Shown here: one piece after another, positions 18,932 to 28,245 of the stretch | Position numbering within the stretch: the stretch's first letter is position 1 | Layout: every line of letters begins with the position of its first letter | Source: Rhizobiaceae bacterium | Lineage (GTDB): Bacteria; Pseudomonadota; Alphaproteobacteria; Rhizobiales; Rhizobiaceae | Direction of reading: 5' to 3' | Length of the DNA: 64,000 bases | Assembly: GCA_016742175.1 (NCBI GenBank) | Contig: JACVCH010000002.1 | Coordinates: forward strand, 248,001-312,000 | The notes under the pieces: generated by a model | What the model was told of the DNA's origin: nothing | Databases searched by the model: none | What the model saw: only the letters and a program-made list of their open reading frames with translations | Translations under genes and position numbers: made by a program

Positions 18932-19533
18932 TCGTCGTGCGCTTCCATCAGGCGCGCGGCATAGCGCGCCATGGTGTCGACCTCGAGATTGACGTGGTCG
19001 CCGACCTGCCGCGCGCCCCAGGTCGTCACGCCGAGCGAATGGTGGATCAGGAGGACGTCGAAGAGGTCGCCGTCGACGCCGTTGACGGTGAGCGACGTGC
19101 CGTCGAGCGCGACGGAGCCTTTCGGCGCGATGAATTTCGACAGGGCGCGTGGCGCGCGGAGGCGAAAACGCACGGCGTCGCCTTCGTCGATCCGCTCGAG
19201 GATCTCGGCCATGCCGTCGACATGGCCGGAGACGATGTGCCCGCCGAGTTCGTCGCCAATTTTCAGGGCGCGTTCGAGGTTGAGGCGGGAGCCGACCTGC
19301 CAGTCGCCGGCTGTGGTCAGGCGCAGCGCCTCTTCCCACGCCTCGACCTCGAACCAGCGGGCATCATCTTCAGGAAGGGCGACGACGGTCAGGCACACGC
19401 CGGCGCAGGCGATCGAGGCGCCGATCGCGATGGTCGCCGGATCGTAGACCGTGCGAATGCGCAGGCGGATGCCCTGGTCGAGCGGCGCGATGGCCGCGAT
19501 CTCGCCGATATCGGTGACGATTCCAGTGAACAT
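18928..19533 (-). CDS. ribE: Riboflavin synthase alpha chain
   Basis: A 201-residue enzyme with two lumazine-binding barrel repeats that dismutates 6,7-dimethyl-8-ribityllumazine to riboflavin. The N terminus [12 protein letters not shown] is diagnostic. Each repeat shows the pattern SIACAGVCLTVV in the first half and SVALDGTSLTVNGVDGD in the second, and HIVSGHVDG lies between them. Start overlaps the ribD stop by one base; the stop overlaps the next small gene by 4 nt. Confidence 0.95.
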   Translation of the reverse strand: MFTGIVTDIGEIAAIAPLDQGIRLRIRTVYDPATIAIGASIACAGVCLTVVALPEDDARWFEVEAWEEALRLTTAGDWQVGSRLNLERALKIGDELGGHIVSGHVDGMAEILERIDEGDAVRFRLRAPRALSKFIAPKGSVALDGTSLTVNGVDGDLFDVLLIHHSLGVTTWGARQVGDHVNLEVDTMARYAARLMEAHDE

Positions 19534-20639
19534 CAGTCGATCCTTACATATTCGAAGCAGAAATCGCCGCCGAACACATCGCGGCGGAGGAGGCGGAAGC
19601 CCGTCGGGATCGCGGCCGGATCGACCGGCGATGCAATCCCGCCCTCCCCGACCGGCTGCGGGCCGACGAAGAGAACCAGCCGGCCGACCAGTCCTTCGGC
19701 CAGGAATTGCCGCGCGGTTTCCGCGCCGCCCTCGACGAGTAGTGTCAGGACGCCGCGCGCTGCCAGGTCCTCGAGGAATTCCGGCAGGGCGATGCGGCCT
19801 TCGTGCTCGTCGCAGGCGATGAAGCCGACGCCGAGTTTTTCGAGCGTCGCGCGACGGGTGGCCTCGGCGTCGATCGCCGTCGCCAGAAGAACCGGCGTCT
19901 CGCGCGCGCTCGATGCGAGCTTCGACGCGGGCGAGAGCCGGGCGTCGCGGTCGAGGACGATGCGGATCGGCGAGCGTTTTTCGAGCCCCGGCAGGCGGCA
20001 GGTGAGTTCGGGATCGTCGGCCAGTGCGGTGCCTATACCCACGAGGATCGCGTCGCTTTCGGCACGCAGGCGATGGACCTGGCGACGCGAAACCGGCCCG
20101 GTGATCGCAAGCTGCCCCGCGCCTTCCCGGCCGATCATTCCGTCGGACGAAATGGCAAGCTTGAGAGTCACTTCCGGGCGTTTGCTCAGGGATCGAGTCA
20201 GGTAACCGTTGAGGAGATCGGCCGCGTCATCGGCCAAGATTTGGGGCGTCACGTCGATCCCGCCGGCTTCGAGGATCGCGTAGCCCTTGCCCGAAACGCG
20301 CGGATCGGGATCGGCCGCCGCGCCGACCACGCGGGCGACGCCGGCGCGCACCAGCGCCTCGGCGCAGGGCGGTGTTCGGCCATGATGGGCGCAAGGTTCA
20401 AGCGTCACATAGGCGGTGGCGCCCCGCGCGTCGTCGCCCGCCACCGCCAGCGCCTCCGCCTCGGCATGGGGCCTGCCGCCGATGGCGGTGATCCCGCGCC
20501 CCACGATCCGCGGCCCCTCGCCGTCGTTGCGCACGATCAGCGTTCCGACCGAAGGGTTGGTCGACGTCAGGCCCAGATTGCGGCGCGACAGTCGGATGGC
20601 GGCGGCCATGAAGCGGCGATCGGCCTCGCCGGCGCTCAT
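19533..20639 (-). CDS. ribD: Bifunctional diaminohydroxyphosphoribosylaminopyrimidine deaminase / 5-amino-6-(5-phosphoribosylamino)uracil reductase
   Basis: A 368-residue two-domain enzyme for the second and third steps of riboflavin synthesis. The N-terminal deaminase holds the zinc motif, with [11 protein letters not shown] and [18 protein letters not shown]. The C-terminal reductase, from about residue 145, contains AISSDGMIG and [23 protein letters not shown]. Its ATG overlaps the nrdR stop by 4 nt. Confidence 0.95.
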   Translation of the reverse strand: MSAGEADRRFMAAAIRLSRRNLGLTSTNPSVGTLIVRNDGEGPRIVGRGITAIGGRPHAEAEALAVAGDDARGATAYVTLEPCAHHGRTPPCAEALVRAGVARVVGAAADPDPRVSGKGYAILEAGGIDVTPQILADDAADLLNGYLTRSLSKRPEVTLKLAISSDGMIGREGAGQLAITGPVSRRQVHRLRAESDAILVGIGTALADDPELTCRLPGLEKRSPIRIVLDRDARLSPASKLASSARETPVLLATAIDAEATRRATLEKLGVGFIACDEHEGRIALPEFLEDLAARGVLTLLVEGGAETARQFLAEGLVGRLVLFVGPQPVGEGGIASPVDPAAIPTGFRLLRRDVFGGDFCFEYVRID

Positions 20640-21106
20640 TCGCGCGCGGCGTCCTCGTCGCTCTTCAACTCGCCGAGCAGGTCCTGGAAATCGCGCGCTT
20701 CGCGGAAATTCTTGTAGACGGAGGCGAAGCGCACATAGGCGACGTCGTCGATGGATTTGAGCGCATCCATGACCAGTCGGCCGATCTCGTCGGAAGGGAT
20801 TTCCGTCTCGCCGGAACTTTCGAGCTGGCGCACGATGCCGGTCACGGCGCGCTCGATTCGCTCGGGCTCGACGTTGCGCTTGCGCAGCGCGACCTCGACC
20901 GAGCGCATCAGCTTGTCGCGATCGAACGCGACCTTGCGGCCCGACCGCTTGACGACGACGAGGTCGCGAAGTTGCACGCGCTCGAATGTGGTGAAACGCC
21001 CGCCGCAGACCGGGCAGACGCGCCGACGGCGAATGGCCTGCCCGTCTTCGGCAGGCCGGGAATCCTTCACCTGGGTGTCTTCAGACTGGCAATAGGGGCA
21101 GCGCAT
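20636..21106 (-). CDS. nrdR: Transcriptional repressor NrdR
   Basis: A 156-residue repressor of ribonucleotide reductase genes. The N-terminal zinc ribbon is [17 protein letters not shown] with a second pair in [11 protein letters not shown], followed by an ATP-cone: [26 protein letters not shown]. It binds NrdR boxes in response to ATP or dATP. The gene begins 36 nt after glyA and overlaps ribD by 4 nt, a common alphaproteobacterial arrangement. Confidence 0.96.
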   Translation of the reverse strand: MRCPYCQSEDTQVKDSRPAEDGQAIRRRRVCPVCGGRFTTFERVQLRDLVVVKRSGRKVAFDRDKLMRSVEVALRKRNVEPERIERAVTGIVRQLESSGETEIPSDEIGRLVMDALKSIDDVAYVRFASVYKNFREARDFQDLLGELKSDEDAARE

Positions 21107-21142
21107 GCGTTTCTTTCAACAAATGGTGTGCTGCCCCAGCGT

Positions 21143-22456
21143 TTAGCCCAGATATGGATAGATCGGGAAGCGCTCGGTCAGCGCGACGACCTTTTTCTTG
21201 ACCTCGGCTTCGACGGCGGCATTGCCCTCGTCCGAATTCGCCGCCTTCAGCCCGTCCATGACTTCTGCGATCAGCTTGCCAATTTCGCCGAATTCCGCGA
21301 CGCCGAAGCCGCGCGTGGTGCCGGCCGGCGTGCCAAGCCGGATGCCGGAAGTGACGAACGGCTTTTCGGGATCGAAGGGAATGCCGTTCTTGTTGCAGGT
21401 GATGTTGGCGCGGCCGAGCGCAGCTTCCGCGCGCTTGCCGGTCGCGTTCTTCGGGCGCAGGTCGACCAGCATCGAGTGGTTGTCGGTGCCGCCCGAAACG
21501 ATGTCGAGGCCGGTTTCCTGAAGGCTCGCGGCAAGCGCCTTGGCGTTGGCGACGACGTCCTTGGCGTAGGTCTTGAATTCGGGCTGCAGCGCTTCGCCGA
21601 AGGCGACGGCCTTGGCGGCGATGACATGCATCAGCGGGCCGCCCTGCAGGCCGGGGAAGACGGCCGAGTTCATCTTCTTGGCGATCGCCTCGTCGTTCGA
21701 GAGGATCATGCCGCCGCGCGGGCCGCGCAGCGACTTGTGCGTGGTGGTCGTCACGACATGGGCGTGGGGCAGCGGCGAGGGATGCACGCCGCCTGCGACG
21801 AGGCCGGCGATATGCGCCATGTCGACCATCAGATAGGCGCCAACGGCGTCGGCGATCTCGCGGAAGCGCTTCCAGTCCCAGATGCGCGAATAGGCGGTGC
21901 CGCCGGCGACGATCAGCTTCGGCCTGGTCTCGTGCGCCAGGCGCTCGACCTCGTCCATGTCGATGCGGTGGTCGTCCTCGCGCACGCCGTAGGAGACGAC
22001 GTTGAACCACTTGCCCGACATGTTGACCGGCGAACCATGGGTCAGGTGCCCGCCCGAATTCAGGTCGAGCCCCATGAAGGTGTCGCCGGGCTGCAGGAGT
22101 GCCAGGAACACGGCCTGGTTCATCTGCGAGCCGGAATTGGGCTGCACATTGGCGAAACTGCAGTCGAAGAGCTTCTTGGCGCGCTCGATCGCCAACTCCT
22201 CGGCGATGTCGACGAACTGGCAACCACCATAGTAGCGCTTGCCCGGATAGCCCTCGGCATATTTGTTCGTCATGATCGAGCCCTGCGCCTCGAGCACGGC
22301 GCGGCTGACGATATTTTCCGAGGCGATCAGCTCGATCTCGTGACGCTGGCGGCCGAGTTCCTTCTCGATCGCGCCGAAAATCTCGGGGTCGCGGTCGGCG
22401 AGGGACTGGGTGAAGAAGGCATTCGGCTGGGCGGAGGCGGCAGTCGCGGTGGCCAT
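21143..22456 (-). CDS. glyA: Serine hydroxymethyltransferase
   Basis: A 437-residue PLP enzyme interconverting serine and glycine with tetrahydrofolate. Motifs include [27 protein letters not shown], and the lysine motif [19 protein letters not shown], where the lysine binds PLP. I placed the start at 22456 ([15 protein letters not shown]); an upstream ATG in the same frame would add 18 atypical residues. It probably heads the nrdR-riboflavin operon, since only 36 nt separate it from nrdR and no terminator lies between. Confidence 0.95.
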   Translation of the reverse strand: MATATAASAQPNAFFTQSLADRDPEIFGAIEKELGRQRHEIELIASENIVSRAVLEAQGSIMTNKYAEGYPGKRYYGGCQFVDIAEELAIERAKKLFDCSFANVQPNSGSQMNQAVFLALLQPGDTFMGLDLNSGGHLTHGSPVNMSGKWFNVVSYGVREDDHRIDMDEVERLAHETRPKLIVAGGTAYSRIWDWKRFREIADAVGAYLMVDMAHIAGLVAGGVHPSPLPHAHVVTTTTHKSLRGPRGGMILSNDEAIAKKMNSAVFPGLQGGPLMHVIAAKAVAFGEALQPEFKTYAKDVVANAKALAASLQETGLDIVSGGTDNHSMLVDLRPKNATGKRAEAALGRANITCNKNGIPFDPEKPFVTSGIRLGTPAGTTRGFGVAEFGEIGKLIAEVMDGLKAANSDEGNAAVEAEVKKKVVALTERFPIYPYLG

Positions 22457-22579
22457 GGCGGATCGACCCTTTCGGTGTGGCGGCAGGCTTTGAAGCGGCG
22501 CGAATATCACACTATCGAAAGCGCGGCCACGTCCGGTTGACGCAATTTACGGTTCTGATCGCGACCGGGGCAATGCGGC

Positions 22580-22612
22580 AAAAAGGAAAGGCCGCCCCGC
22601 GGGACGGCCTTT
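22580..22612 (-). terminator. Rho-independent terminator of the L,D-transpeptidase gene
   Basis: Read leftward, AAAGGCCGTCCC pairs with GGGGCGGCCTTT, with one G-T pair, around a 2-nt loop, and the stem is followed by CC and five T residues. It lies about 23 nt after the stop at 22636. Confidence 0.85.
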
Positions 22613-22635
22613 CGATGCATTCAGTGCAGGCGCGA

Positions 22636-23883
22636 TCAGGTCGCGGTCGAAATCTGCAGTTCCGAAGAGCCGTCGAGGCCGTAGATGTCGTCGCGGAATT
22701 GCACCACGCCGTCGCCCGTCGACCAGGCCGAGACGTAGGCAAAGTGGACCGGCACCGGATTGGTGACCGGCACCGAGACGTCCGCGTCGGTCGCGATCGT
22801 CTGCTCGAAGCGGTTGCGGTCCCAGCCCGGCGTCTCGCGCAGGATCCAGGTGACGAGGTCGCGCACGTTCTGGACGCGCACGCAGCCCGAGGAGTGGAAG
22901 CGCTCCTGGTTGGCGAACAGGCTCTGCTGCGGCGTGTCGTGCATGTAGACGGCATGCTGGTTGTGGAAGTTGATCTTCACCGACGCCATGGCGTTGATCC
23001 TGCCCGGGTCCTGGCGGAAGCGCAGCTTGGCCGCCTCCTCCGTCTGCCAGTTGATCGTCAGCGGATCGACCTCGCCATTGGGGCCGAGAATGCGGATGCC
23101 GTTTTCGGCCAGATAGTTCGGGTTCTTGCGCATCAGCGGAATGATGTCGCGGCGAACGATCGATTCCGGCGCATTCCAGTACGGATTGACGATGATCTCG
23201 TGGATGTTCGAATCGAGGATCGGCGTCTGGCGGTCGATCTTGCCGACGACGGCGACATGGCGCGTGACGACGCGGCCGCCCTCGACGGCCTCGATCTCGG
23301 CGGCCGGGATGTTGACCATCACGTAGCGGTTGGAGGTCGTGCCGACCTTCTCGCTGAGGCGCTGAAGATTGGTCTGGAGCTGGCCGAGACGAACCTGCGC
23401 CGACGCATTCAGCGAGCGGTAGGTGTAGGGCCCGGTGACGCCGTCGGCGGGAATGCCGTGACGGGTCTGGAAGCGCTTCAGCGCCGAATCGACATAGGAA
23501 TCGAAGGCCGGCGACATGCCCGCCTGCTCCGAAAGGTCGCCGGAGATCATCAGGCGCTGGCGCAGCACGTCCACGTCCGGATCGACGACGCCGAGCTGCA
23601 GCTTCTTCTGATCCGGCACCATCGGCCAGCCGCCGCGCGCGGCGATGTCCTGGTAGCGGACGATGGCGTCCTGCAGGTAGACGAGCGTGTCGGGGCTGTA
23701 GATCGGCCTGGTCGTGGCGACCTGTCCCCCGCTCGAGACCTGCGCGTCGAACTGGTCACCCCAGCCACGGCGGTTCGAATTGAGGATCGAATCGAGCACG
23801 TTCTGCGCATGCGCGCTCTGCGACACGGCGGCGGCGGCAAGCGCGGACGCACCGGTGAGAAAGGTTCTGCGGCTGGTTTTCAT
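22636..23883 (-). CDS. L,D-transpeptidase (YkuD domain), LdtP-like
   Basis: A 415-residue periplasmic enzyme that forms or edits 3-3 crosslinks in peptidoglycan. The N terminus is a twin-arginine signal, with SRRTFL followed by a hydrophobic stretch ending in SAHAQ. Next come a PG_binding_1-like domain (FDSYVDSALKRFQTRHGIPADGVTGPYT) and the YkuD catalytic domain with VYMHDTPQQSLF and the active-site string FHSSGCVRVQN. The ATG at 23883 was chosen because it puts the twin arginines at the normal distance. An LdtR-like regulator lies just upstream in the same direction, matching the ldtR-ldtP relationship reported in rhizobia and Liberibacter. Confidence 0.9.
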   Translation of the reverse strand: MKTSRRTFLTGASALAAAAVSQSAHAQNVLDSILNSNRRGWGDQFDAQVSSGGQVATTRPIYSPDTLVYLQDAIVRYQDIAARGGWPMVPDQKKLQLGVVDPDVDVLRQRLMISGDLSEQAGMSPAFDSYVDSALKRFQTRHGIPADGVTGPYTYRSLNASAQVRLGQLQTNLQRLSEKVGTTSNRYVMVNIPAAEIEAVEGGRVVTRHVAVVGKIDRQTPILDSNIHEIIVNPYWNAPESIVRRDIIPLMRKNPNYLAENGIRILGPNGEVDPLTINWQTEEAAKLRFRQDPGRINAMASVKINFHNQHAVYMHDTPQQSLFANQERFHSSGCVRVQNVRDLVTWILRETPGWDRNRFEQTIATDADVSVPVTNPVPVHFAYVSAWSTGDGVVQFRDDIYGLDGSSELQISTAT

Positions 23884-24200
23884 CTTTGGTCCCGACGCTT
23901 CAATCATGACGGCGAATGCACGCGAGGTGCGAACGACGAGACTAGCGCGTTAACCTTAACGAAACGCCACCAATCCCGACGCGATGGATTCGGTCGAAAA
24001 TACCGGATGACGTCCGGTCACATTCCAATATGGCGGCTTCGTGACGGTCGGGCCGTCGGGGATGACGTGTTGCAGAATGACGACACCGGCAAGGCGGCGC
24101 TGAAAATGGACCGGCGCCGGCCGCGCACCGGCCGCGCCCCATGATGACGGGCGGGTCCGATGCGTCGGCGTCGGCGATGATCGAGAGGCGTCGCCTCGCC
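23884..24200. promoter_or_regulatory. Intergenic region upstream of the L,D-transpeptidase gene
   Basis: This 317-bp gap has no convincing gene on either strand. It should contain the transpeptidase promoter and any LdtR operator. Visible elements: TTAACCTTAACGA at 23950-23962, which recurs in the polysaccharide-export promoter near 3750; an inverted repeat ACCGGA-TGACG-TCCGGT around 24002-24020; a tandem repeat of CCGGCCGCGC around 24116-24137; and a short GAGGCG/CGCCTC hairpin at 24185-24197, right after the ldtR stop. Confidence 0.4.
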
Positions 24201-24716
24201 TTACATGCGGTAGGCGATGGTGTCGTTCCAGAAGCGGTCGAGGCGCTGCAGGGCCTTGTTCATCTGCTGGAACTCGTCCTGGCCGATGCCGCCGACCTTC
24301 TCGATCGAGCCGATGTGGCGGTCGTAGAGCGCGCCGACCAGATCGGCGATCTCGCGGCCCTTCGGCGTCAGGCTGACGCGAACCGAGCGGCGGTCGATGC
24401 GCGAGCGCTGGTGGTTGATGAAGTCGAGGTCGACGAGCTTCTTCAGATTGTAGGAGACGTTCGAGCCCAGATAGTAGCCGCGCGATCGCAGTTCGCCGGC
24501 GGTCAGTTCCGAAGAACCGATATTGAAGAGCAGGAGCGCCTGGATGGCGTTGATGTCGCTGCGGCCGTTGCGGTCGAACTCGTCCTTGATGACGTCAAGC
24601 AAACGGCGGTGCAGACGCTCGACGAGCTGAAGAGATTCAAGGTAGAGCGAGCGAATGGAATCGCCGCGGTCTTCGTTCATCTGGACGTTTTTCGACGTCG
24701 TACGCGAATTGATCAT
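24201..24716 (-). CDS. ldtR: MarR-family winged-helix regulator, LdtR-like
   Basis: A 171-residue MarR protein. The winged helix-turn-helix spans FNIGSSELTAGELRSRGYYLGSNVSYNLKKLVDLDFINHQRSRIDRRSVRVSLTPKGREI, with the characteristic RSRIDRRSVRVSLT wing. The sequence style and its place upstream of an L,D-transpeptidase match LdtR of Liberibacter and Sinorhizobium, which controls ldtP and stress tolerance. Here both genes point the same way, 317 bp apart. The symbol is given from context and motif resemblance; it was not aligned. Confidence 0.8.
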   Translation of the reverse strand: MINSRTTSKNVQMNEDRGDSIRSLYLESLQLVERLHRRLLDVIKDEFDRNGRSDINAIQALLLFNIGSSELTAGELRSRGYYLGSNVSYNLKKLVDLDFINHQRSRIDRRSVRVSLTPKGREIADLVGALYDRHIGSIEKVGGIGQDEFQQMNKALQRLDRFWNDTIAYRM

Positions 24717-24875
24717 GGTCGTGCCTCTCGTTAAACGCCGGTGATTTTGTTTTTGATCTCACCTTGGTCACGACCCTAGCCAATGCATCTAAAATTCGAC
24801 TTAAACCGCAGGCTTAACATGAGCTTACCGAGAACTGCCGGATTTCAGGGTTAAGCTGCGGTTAGAACGAAAGGT
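24717..24875. promoter_or_regulatory. Upstream region of ldtR
   Basis: A 159-bp AT-rich gap between the DUF6163-like gene and ldtR, both leftward. It contains several TTAA-type tetrads: TTAAAC at about 24730, CTTAAACC and CTTAAC near 24810-24820, and GGGTTAAG near 24850. No clear T-tract hairpin is present, so transcripts from the upstream gene may run into ldtR. Confidence 0.3.
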
Positions 24876-25295
24876 TCATATTTCCTCTCTGCGGCGCTTT
24901 GCCCAGCGGTGCAGCCGGAAGCCGGCATAGACCACCGCCGTCAGGGCATGGACGATAAGCACGAGATCGCGGCGGCCAAAGAGCTCGGGGAACCCGGCAT
25001 ACATGACCGTCTCGGACAGCGCGCAGACGAACCAGATCACCGGCCCCCAGGAGGCGAGCATCCACAGGCCGCTGGCGGCGAAGGGATAGAGGACCGCAAG
25101 GCACACGGCCGCGACCTGCCAGTGGACAGGCATCAAGTCGAAGCGCCAGGTCAGCCCCTCATAGATGCCGAGCAGCCTGATCCAGTAGAGAAGCCCGAGC
25201 CCGGCGCAGAGCGCGGCGACGGCGCGCAGGAAGGTCTCGAACAGGGCGTCGGAGGCCGACAGGCGCGGCAGGGCCGAATGAAAGGACTGGATCAC
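24876..25295 (-). CDS. DUF6163-like four-helix membrane protein
   Basis: A 139-residue integral membrane protein with four predicted helices: AVAALCAGLGLLYWIRLLG, WQVAAVCLAVLYPFAASGLW, WGPVIWFVCALSETVMYAG and VLIVHALTAVVYAGF, ending in the basic tail HRWAKRRREEI. It resembles the small DUF6163 proteins found next to ldtR in Hyphomicrobiales; no function is known to me. I chose the GTG at 25295 because GGAGGA lies 9 nt upstream; an ATG at 25367 lacks such a site. The gene diverges from hemB and is co-oriented with ldtR. Confidence 0.7.
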   Translation of the reverse strand: MIQSFHSALPRLSASDALFETFLRAVAALCAGLGLLYWIRLLGIYEGLTWRFDLMPVHWQVAAVCLAVLYPFAASGLWMLASWGPVIWFVCALSETVMYAGFPELFGRRDLVLIVHALTAVVYAGFRLHRWAKRRREEI

Positions 25296-25388
25296 GGATC
25301 GGCGTCCTCCGGACGGTGGGATTGGCGCGGCGAGACGGGTTGGACCCGCAATCGGCGCATGATACATCCCGCGCTAGCAGGAGACGCG

Positions 25389-26423
25389 ATGATGAACAAG
25401 ATCACCCGGCCGGTTGCCACCAGCTCGCGCACGGTCGACGAAATCACAGGCGGCCGGCGGCTGCGGCGCATGCGCAAGGCGTACTGGTCGCGACGCATGG
25501 TGCAGGAAACGCGACTGAGCGTGGACGACCTGATCTGGCCGATTTTCGTCGTCGACGGCGAGAAGCGCCGCGATCCCCTCCCCTCGATGCCTGGCGTCGA
25601 ACGTTTCTCCGTGGACGTGGCGGTGGCGGAGGCACGACGCGCCGCGCAGCTCGGCATTCCCGCGCTCGCCATCTTCCCCAATATCGACATCGGTCGGCGC
25701 GACCAGACCGGCTCGCACATTCTCGACCCCGACAATTTGATCAACCGCGTCACGCGCGCGATCAAGCAGGCGGTGCCGGAGATCGGGATCATCACGGATG
25801 CCGCGCTCGACCCGTTCACGAGCCACGGCCATGACGGCATCCTGCGCGACGGCGTCATCGTCAATGACGAGACGGTGGCGCAGGTCGCCGCCGCCTCCGT
25901 GCTGCAGGCCGCCGCCGGGGCCGACATCGTCGCGCCGTCGGACATGATGGACGGGCGGATCGGCGCCGTGCGCGACGCGCTCGACGCGGCAGGCTTCCAG
26001 GACGTGGCGATCATGTCCTACGCGACCAAGTTCTCCTCGGCCTTCTACGGCCCCTATCGCGAGGCGATCGGCACGAGCGGCCTCCTGAAGGGCGACAAGA
26101 AGACCTACTATCTCGACCCCGCCAACGCCGCCGAGGCGATGCGCGAGACCGAGCAGGACGTGATCGAGGGCGCCGACATGATCATGGTCAAGCCAGGCCT
26201 GCCCTATCTCGACATCATCCGCCAGTTGAAGGACGAGTTCGCGTTGCCGACCTTCGCCTACCAGGTGTCGGGCGAGTATTCGATGATCGAGGCCGCCGCC
26301 GCCAATGGCTGGATCGACGGCGAGCGCGCGATGATGGAGAGCCTGCTTTCGTTCAAGCGCGCGGGCTGCGACGGCATCCTGACCTATTTCGCGCCGCGCG
26401 TGGCGGAAATCCTCAAGGGCTGA
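25389..26423 (+). CDS. hemB: Delta-aminolevulinic acid dehydratase (porphobilinogen synthase)
   Basis: A 344-residue enzyme condensing two 5-aminolevulinate molecules to porphobilinogen in haem synthesis. The two active-site lysines lie in IMSYATKFSSAFYGP and DMIMVKPGLPYLDI. At the metal site the sequence reads DAALDPFTSHGHDG, with aspartate and alanine where zinc enzymes carry cysteines, so this is the Mg-type found in alphaproteobacteria. AGGAG lies 5 nt before the first of two consecutive ATGs, at 25389 and 25392; either may be used. Confidence 0.96.
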   Translation: MMNKITRPVATSSRTVDEITGGRRLRRMRKAYWSRRMVQETRLSVDDLIWPIFVVDGEKRRDPLPSMPGVERFSVDVAVAEARRAAQLGIPALAIFPNIDIGRRDQTGSHILDPDNLINRVTRAIKQAVPEIGIITDAALDPFTSHGHDGILRDGVIVNDETVAQVAAASVLQAAAGADIVAPSDMMDGRIGAVRDALDAAGFQDVAIMSYATKFSSAFYGPYREAIGTSGLLKGDKKTYYLDPANAAEAMRETEQDVIEGADMIMVKPGLPYLDIIRQLKDEFALPTFAYQVSGEYSMIEAAAANGWIDGERAMMESLLSFKRAGCDGILTYFAPRVAEILKG

Positions 26424-26428
26424 CCTTC

Positions 26429-27526
26429 TCAGGCGGCGCGGCGCAGTTCGACGCGGTTGCGGCCATTGTTCTTGGCGTCGTAGAGCGCGTCGTCGGCCGC
26501 CTTGAACACGGTCGGGAAGACCACGCCCGCCTTGTCGGCACCGCTGACGCCGATGCTGACCGTCACCATCAGTTCCGAGCCGTCGACGGCGAGCGGCTGG
26601 TTGGCGACGCTTTCGCGGATGCGCTCTGCGACGCGCTCTGCGACGCGGATCGACGTCGACGGCATCAGCACCGCGATCTCCTCCCCGCCATAGCGCGCGA
26701 CGATGTCGCTCTGGCGCGTCTCGGCCTTGACGACCGCGGCGATCGACGCCAGCACCCGGTCGCCGGCCAGATGCCCGAAGCGGTCGTTGATCGACTTGAA
26801 GCGGTCGACGTCGACGAGCAGCATGGCAAACGGCGCGTTCTTCGCCTTCGCGCTTTCGCTGATCCGGTAGGCCAGCCTGTCGAAGGCCCGCCGGTTGGCC
26901 AGGGCCGTCAGCGCGTCGGTCGTCGCTTCGGTGCGCAGTTCCTCCTCGCGCCGGAAGTTCCGGTCTTCGCGGGCGAGGAACGCGCCGAGCAGGAGGATGC
27001 CGAGCACCGCGTTCGTTATCAGCGGCACGGCGGCGGTGCGCACGAGCGAACTCGCGACCTCCTTCGGCAGCAGCGCCAAGCAGACGAGGACCGAGCAGAT
27101 CGCGATCGCCAGCGTCAGCAATTGCTCGGTGTTGGGGGTGCGCCCGCGCCAGATCCGGTAGAAGGCGTAGCCGATCGTCGAGGCCATGGCGATCGCCGCG
27201 AGGCCCGTCACCACGCCCGCCCCGCCCTGCACGATCCGGAAGACGCCCATGATGAAGGCTGCGATCAAGGTCGCGACCAATCCGCCGAACGGCGCGGCAA
27301 GCGCCGCCATTACCGTTCTGGAATCCAGTTGAATGCCTTCGGGCGTGCGGATCGGGTCGGCCATGGACAAGACGCCAGCCAGTCCAAATAGCACGCCGAT
27401 CATCACGCCGCGGCCGCCGATCTTCGGCGCGTGGCGCAGAAGCGTCGAATAGGCCATCACGACGAGAGCCATCAGGCCGGCATTGTGAAGAAGGCTGAGA
27501 AATATCTGACTTGGGGCGTAGGACAC
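26429..27526 (-). CDS. Diguanylate cyclase with 5TM-5TMR_LYT sensor domain
   Basis: A 365-residue membrane protein. The first 180 residues form about six hydrophobic segments with the 5TM-5TMR_LYT pattern, GVLFGLAGVLSMADPIRTPEGIQLDSRTVMAALAAPFGG. The C terminus is a GGDEF domain whose active site reads RYGGEEIAVLMP and should make cyclic di-GMP. The inhibitory RxxD site is intact as RQSD, five residues before GGEE, so product feedback is expected. The start is a GTG at 27526 with GAGGAGAG upstream. It is convergent with hemB with a 5-bp gap. Confidence 0.87.
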   Translation of the reverse strand: MSYAPSQIFLSLLHNAGLMALVVMAYSTLLRHAPKIGGRGVMIGVLFGLAGVLSMADPIRTPEGIQLDSRTVMAALAAPFGGLVATLIAAFIMGVFRIVQGGAGVVTGLAAIAMASTIGYAFYRIWRGRTPNTEQLLTLAIAICSVLVCLALLPKEVASSLVRTAAVPLITNAVLGILLLGAFLAREDRNFRREEELRTEATTDALTALANRRAFDRLAYRISESAKAKNAPFAMLLVDVDRFKSINDRFGHLAGDRVLASIAAVVKAETRQSDIVARYGGEEIAVLMPSTSIRVAERVAERIRESVANQPLAVDGSELMVTVSIGVSGADKAGVVFPTVFKAADDALYDAKNNGRNRVELRRAA

Positions 27527-27671
27527 GGAAGCACACTCTCCTCGCAACCACGCATAGCGATGGCGGCTTTCCTTTCTTTCGCCCTGATCGATAAAATTTG
27601 CATGAATCCCGGTGCTTGCGATCACGGTTCCGCGATCCCATCTTCGATCGGACAGGCAAAGGACGACGCGC

Positions 27672-28157
27672 ATGACCACGAGCACCTCGACGAACCGCAT
27701 CCATGACGGCGAGATCATCAACGACCGCCTCGACGACGCGCGCGTCTACGAGGGCGTGCGCACGCGCCGCATCCTTTCCTTCTGCATCGACTACCTGATC
27801 GTCGGCCTCCTGATGATTGTTCCCGCGATCGTGATCGCGCTTCTCGGCGTGCTGACGCTCGGCCTCGGCTGGATGCTCTACGGCATCCTCTTTCCCGTCG
27901 TCGCGCTCGGCTATGTCTGGTGGACGCTCGGCAGCCCGGCGCAGGCGACGATCGGCATGCGCATGATGAACATCCGCCTCGAACGCCTCGACGGCGGCCG
28001 CGTCGACGGGCCGCTCGCGGTGCTCCACTCGGTGCTGTTCTGGGCCGGCAACGTGATCCTGACGCCGTTCATCCTGCTGGCAACCCTGTTCCTCGACCGC
28101 AAGCGCGCCGTCCACGACCTACTGCTCGGCACGGTCGTCGCGCGCACGGACCGTTGA
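27672..28157 (+). CDS. RDD-family membrane protein
   Basis: A 161-residue protein of the RDD family with three hydrophobic stretches: [49 protein letters not shown] and [22 protein letters not shown]. It has the family's arginine and aspartate in [12 protein letters not shown] and the ending [18 protein letters not shown] proteins are small transporters or membrane factors of mixed function. The ATG at 27672 gives [14 protein letters not shown]. It sits 88 nt before bpt, an order seen in rhizobia. Confidence 0.85.
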   Translation: MTTSTSTNRIHDGEIINDRLDDARVYEGVRTRRILSFCIDYLIVGLLMIVPAIVIALLGVLTLGLGWMLYGILFPVVALGYVWWTLGSPAQATIGMRMMNIRLERLDGGRVDGPLAVLHSVLFWAGNVILTPFILLATLFLDRKRAVHDLLLGTVVARTDR

Positions 28158-28245
28158 TCGGCGCAAAATTGCTGACGGCTTGCCAACGGGCGCGACTGGG
28201 GATTTCATACCCGGATCGCGGCAATTCATCCCGACTCGACGGTCA

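Noticed and set aside
22457-22635. Glycine or FMN riboswitch upstream of the glyA-riboflavin operon
   Set aside because: No paired conserved blocks of either class were seen; the only strong structure is the terminator of the neighbouring L,D-transpeptidase gene on the same strand.
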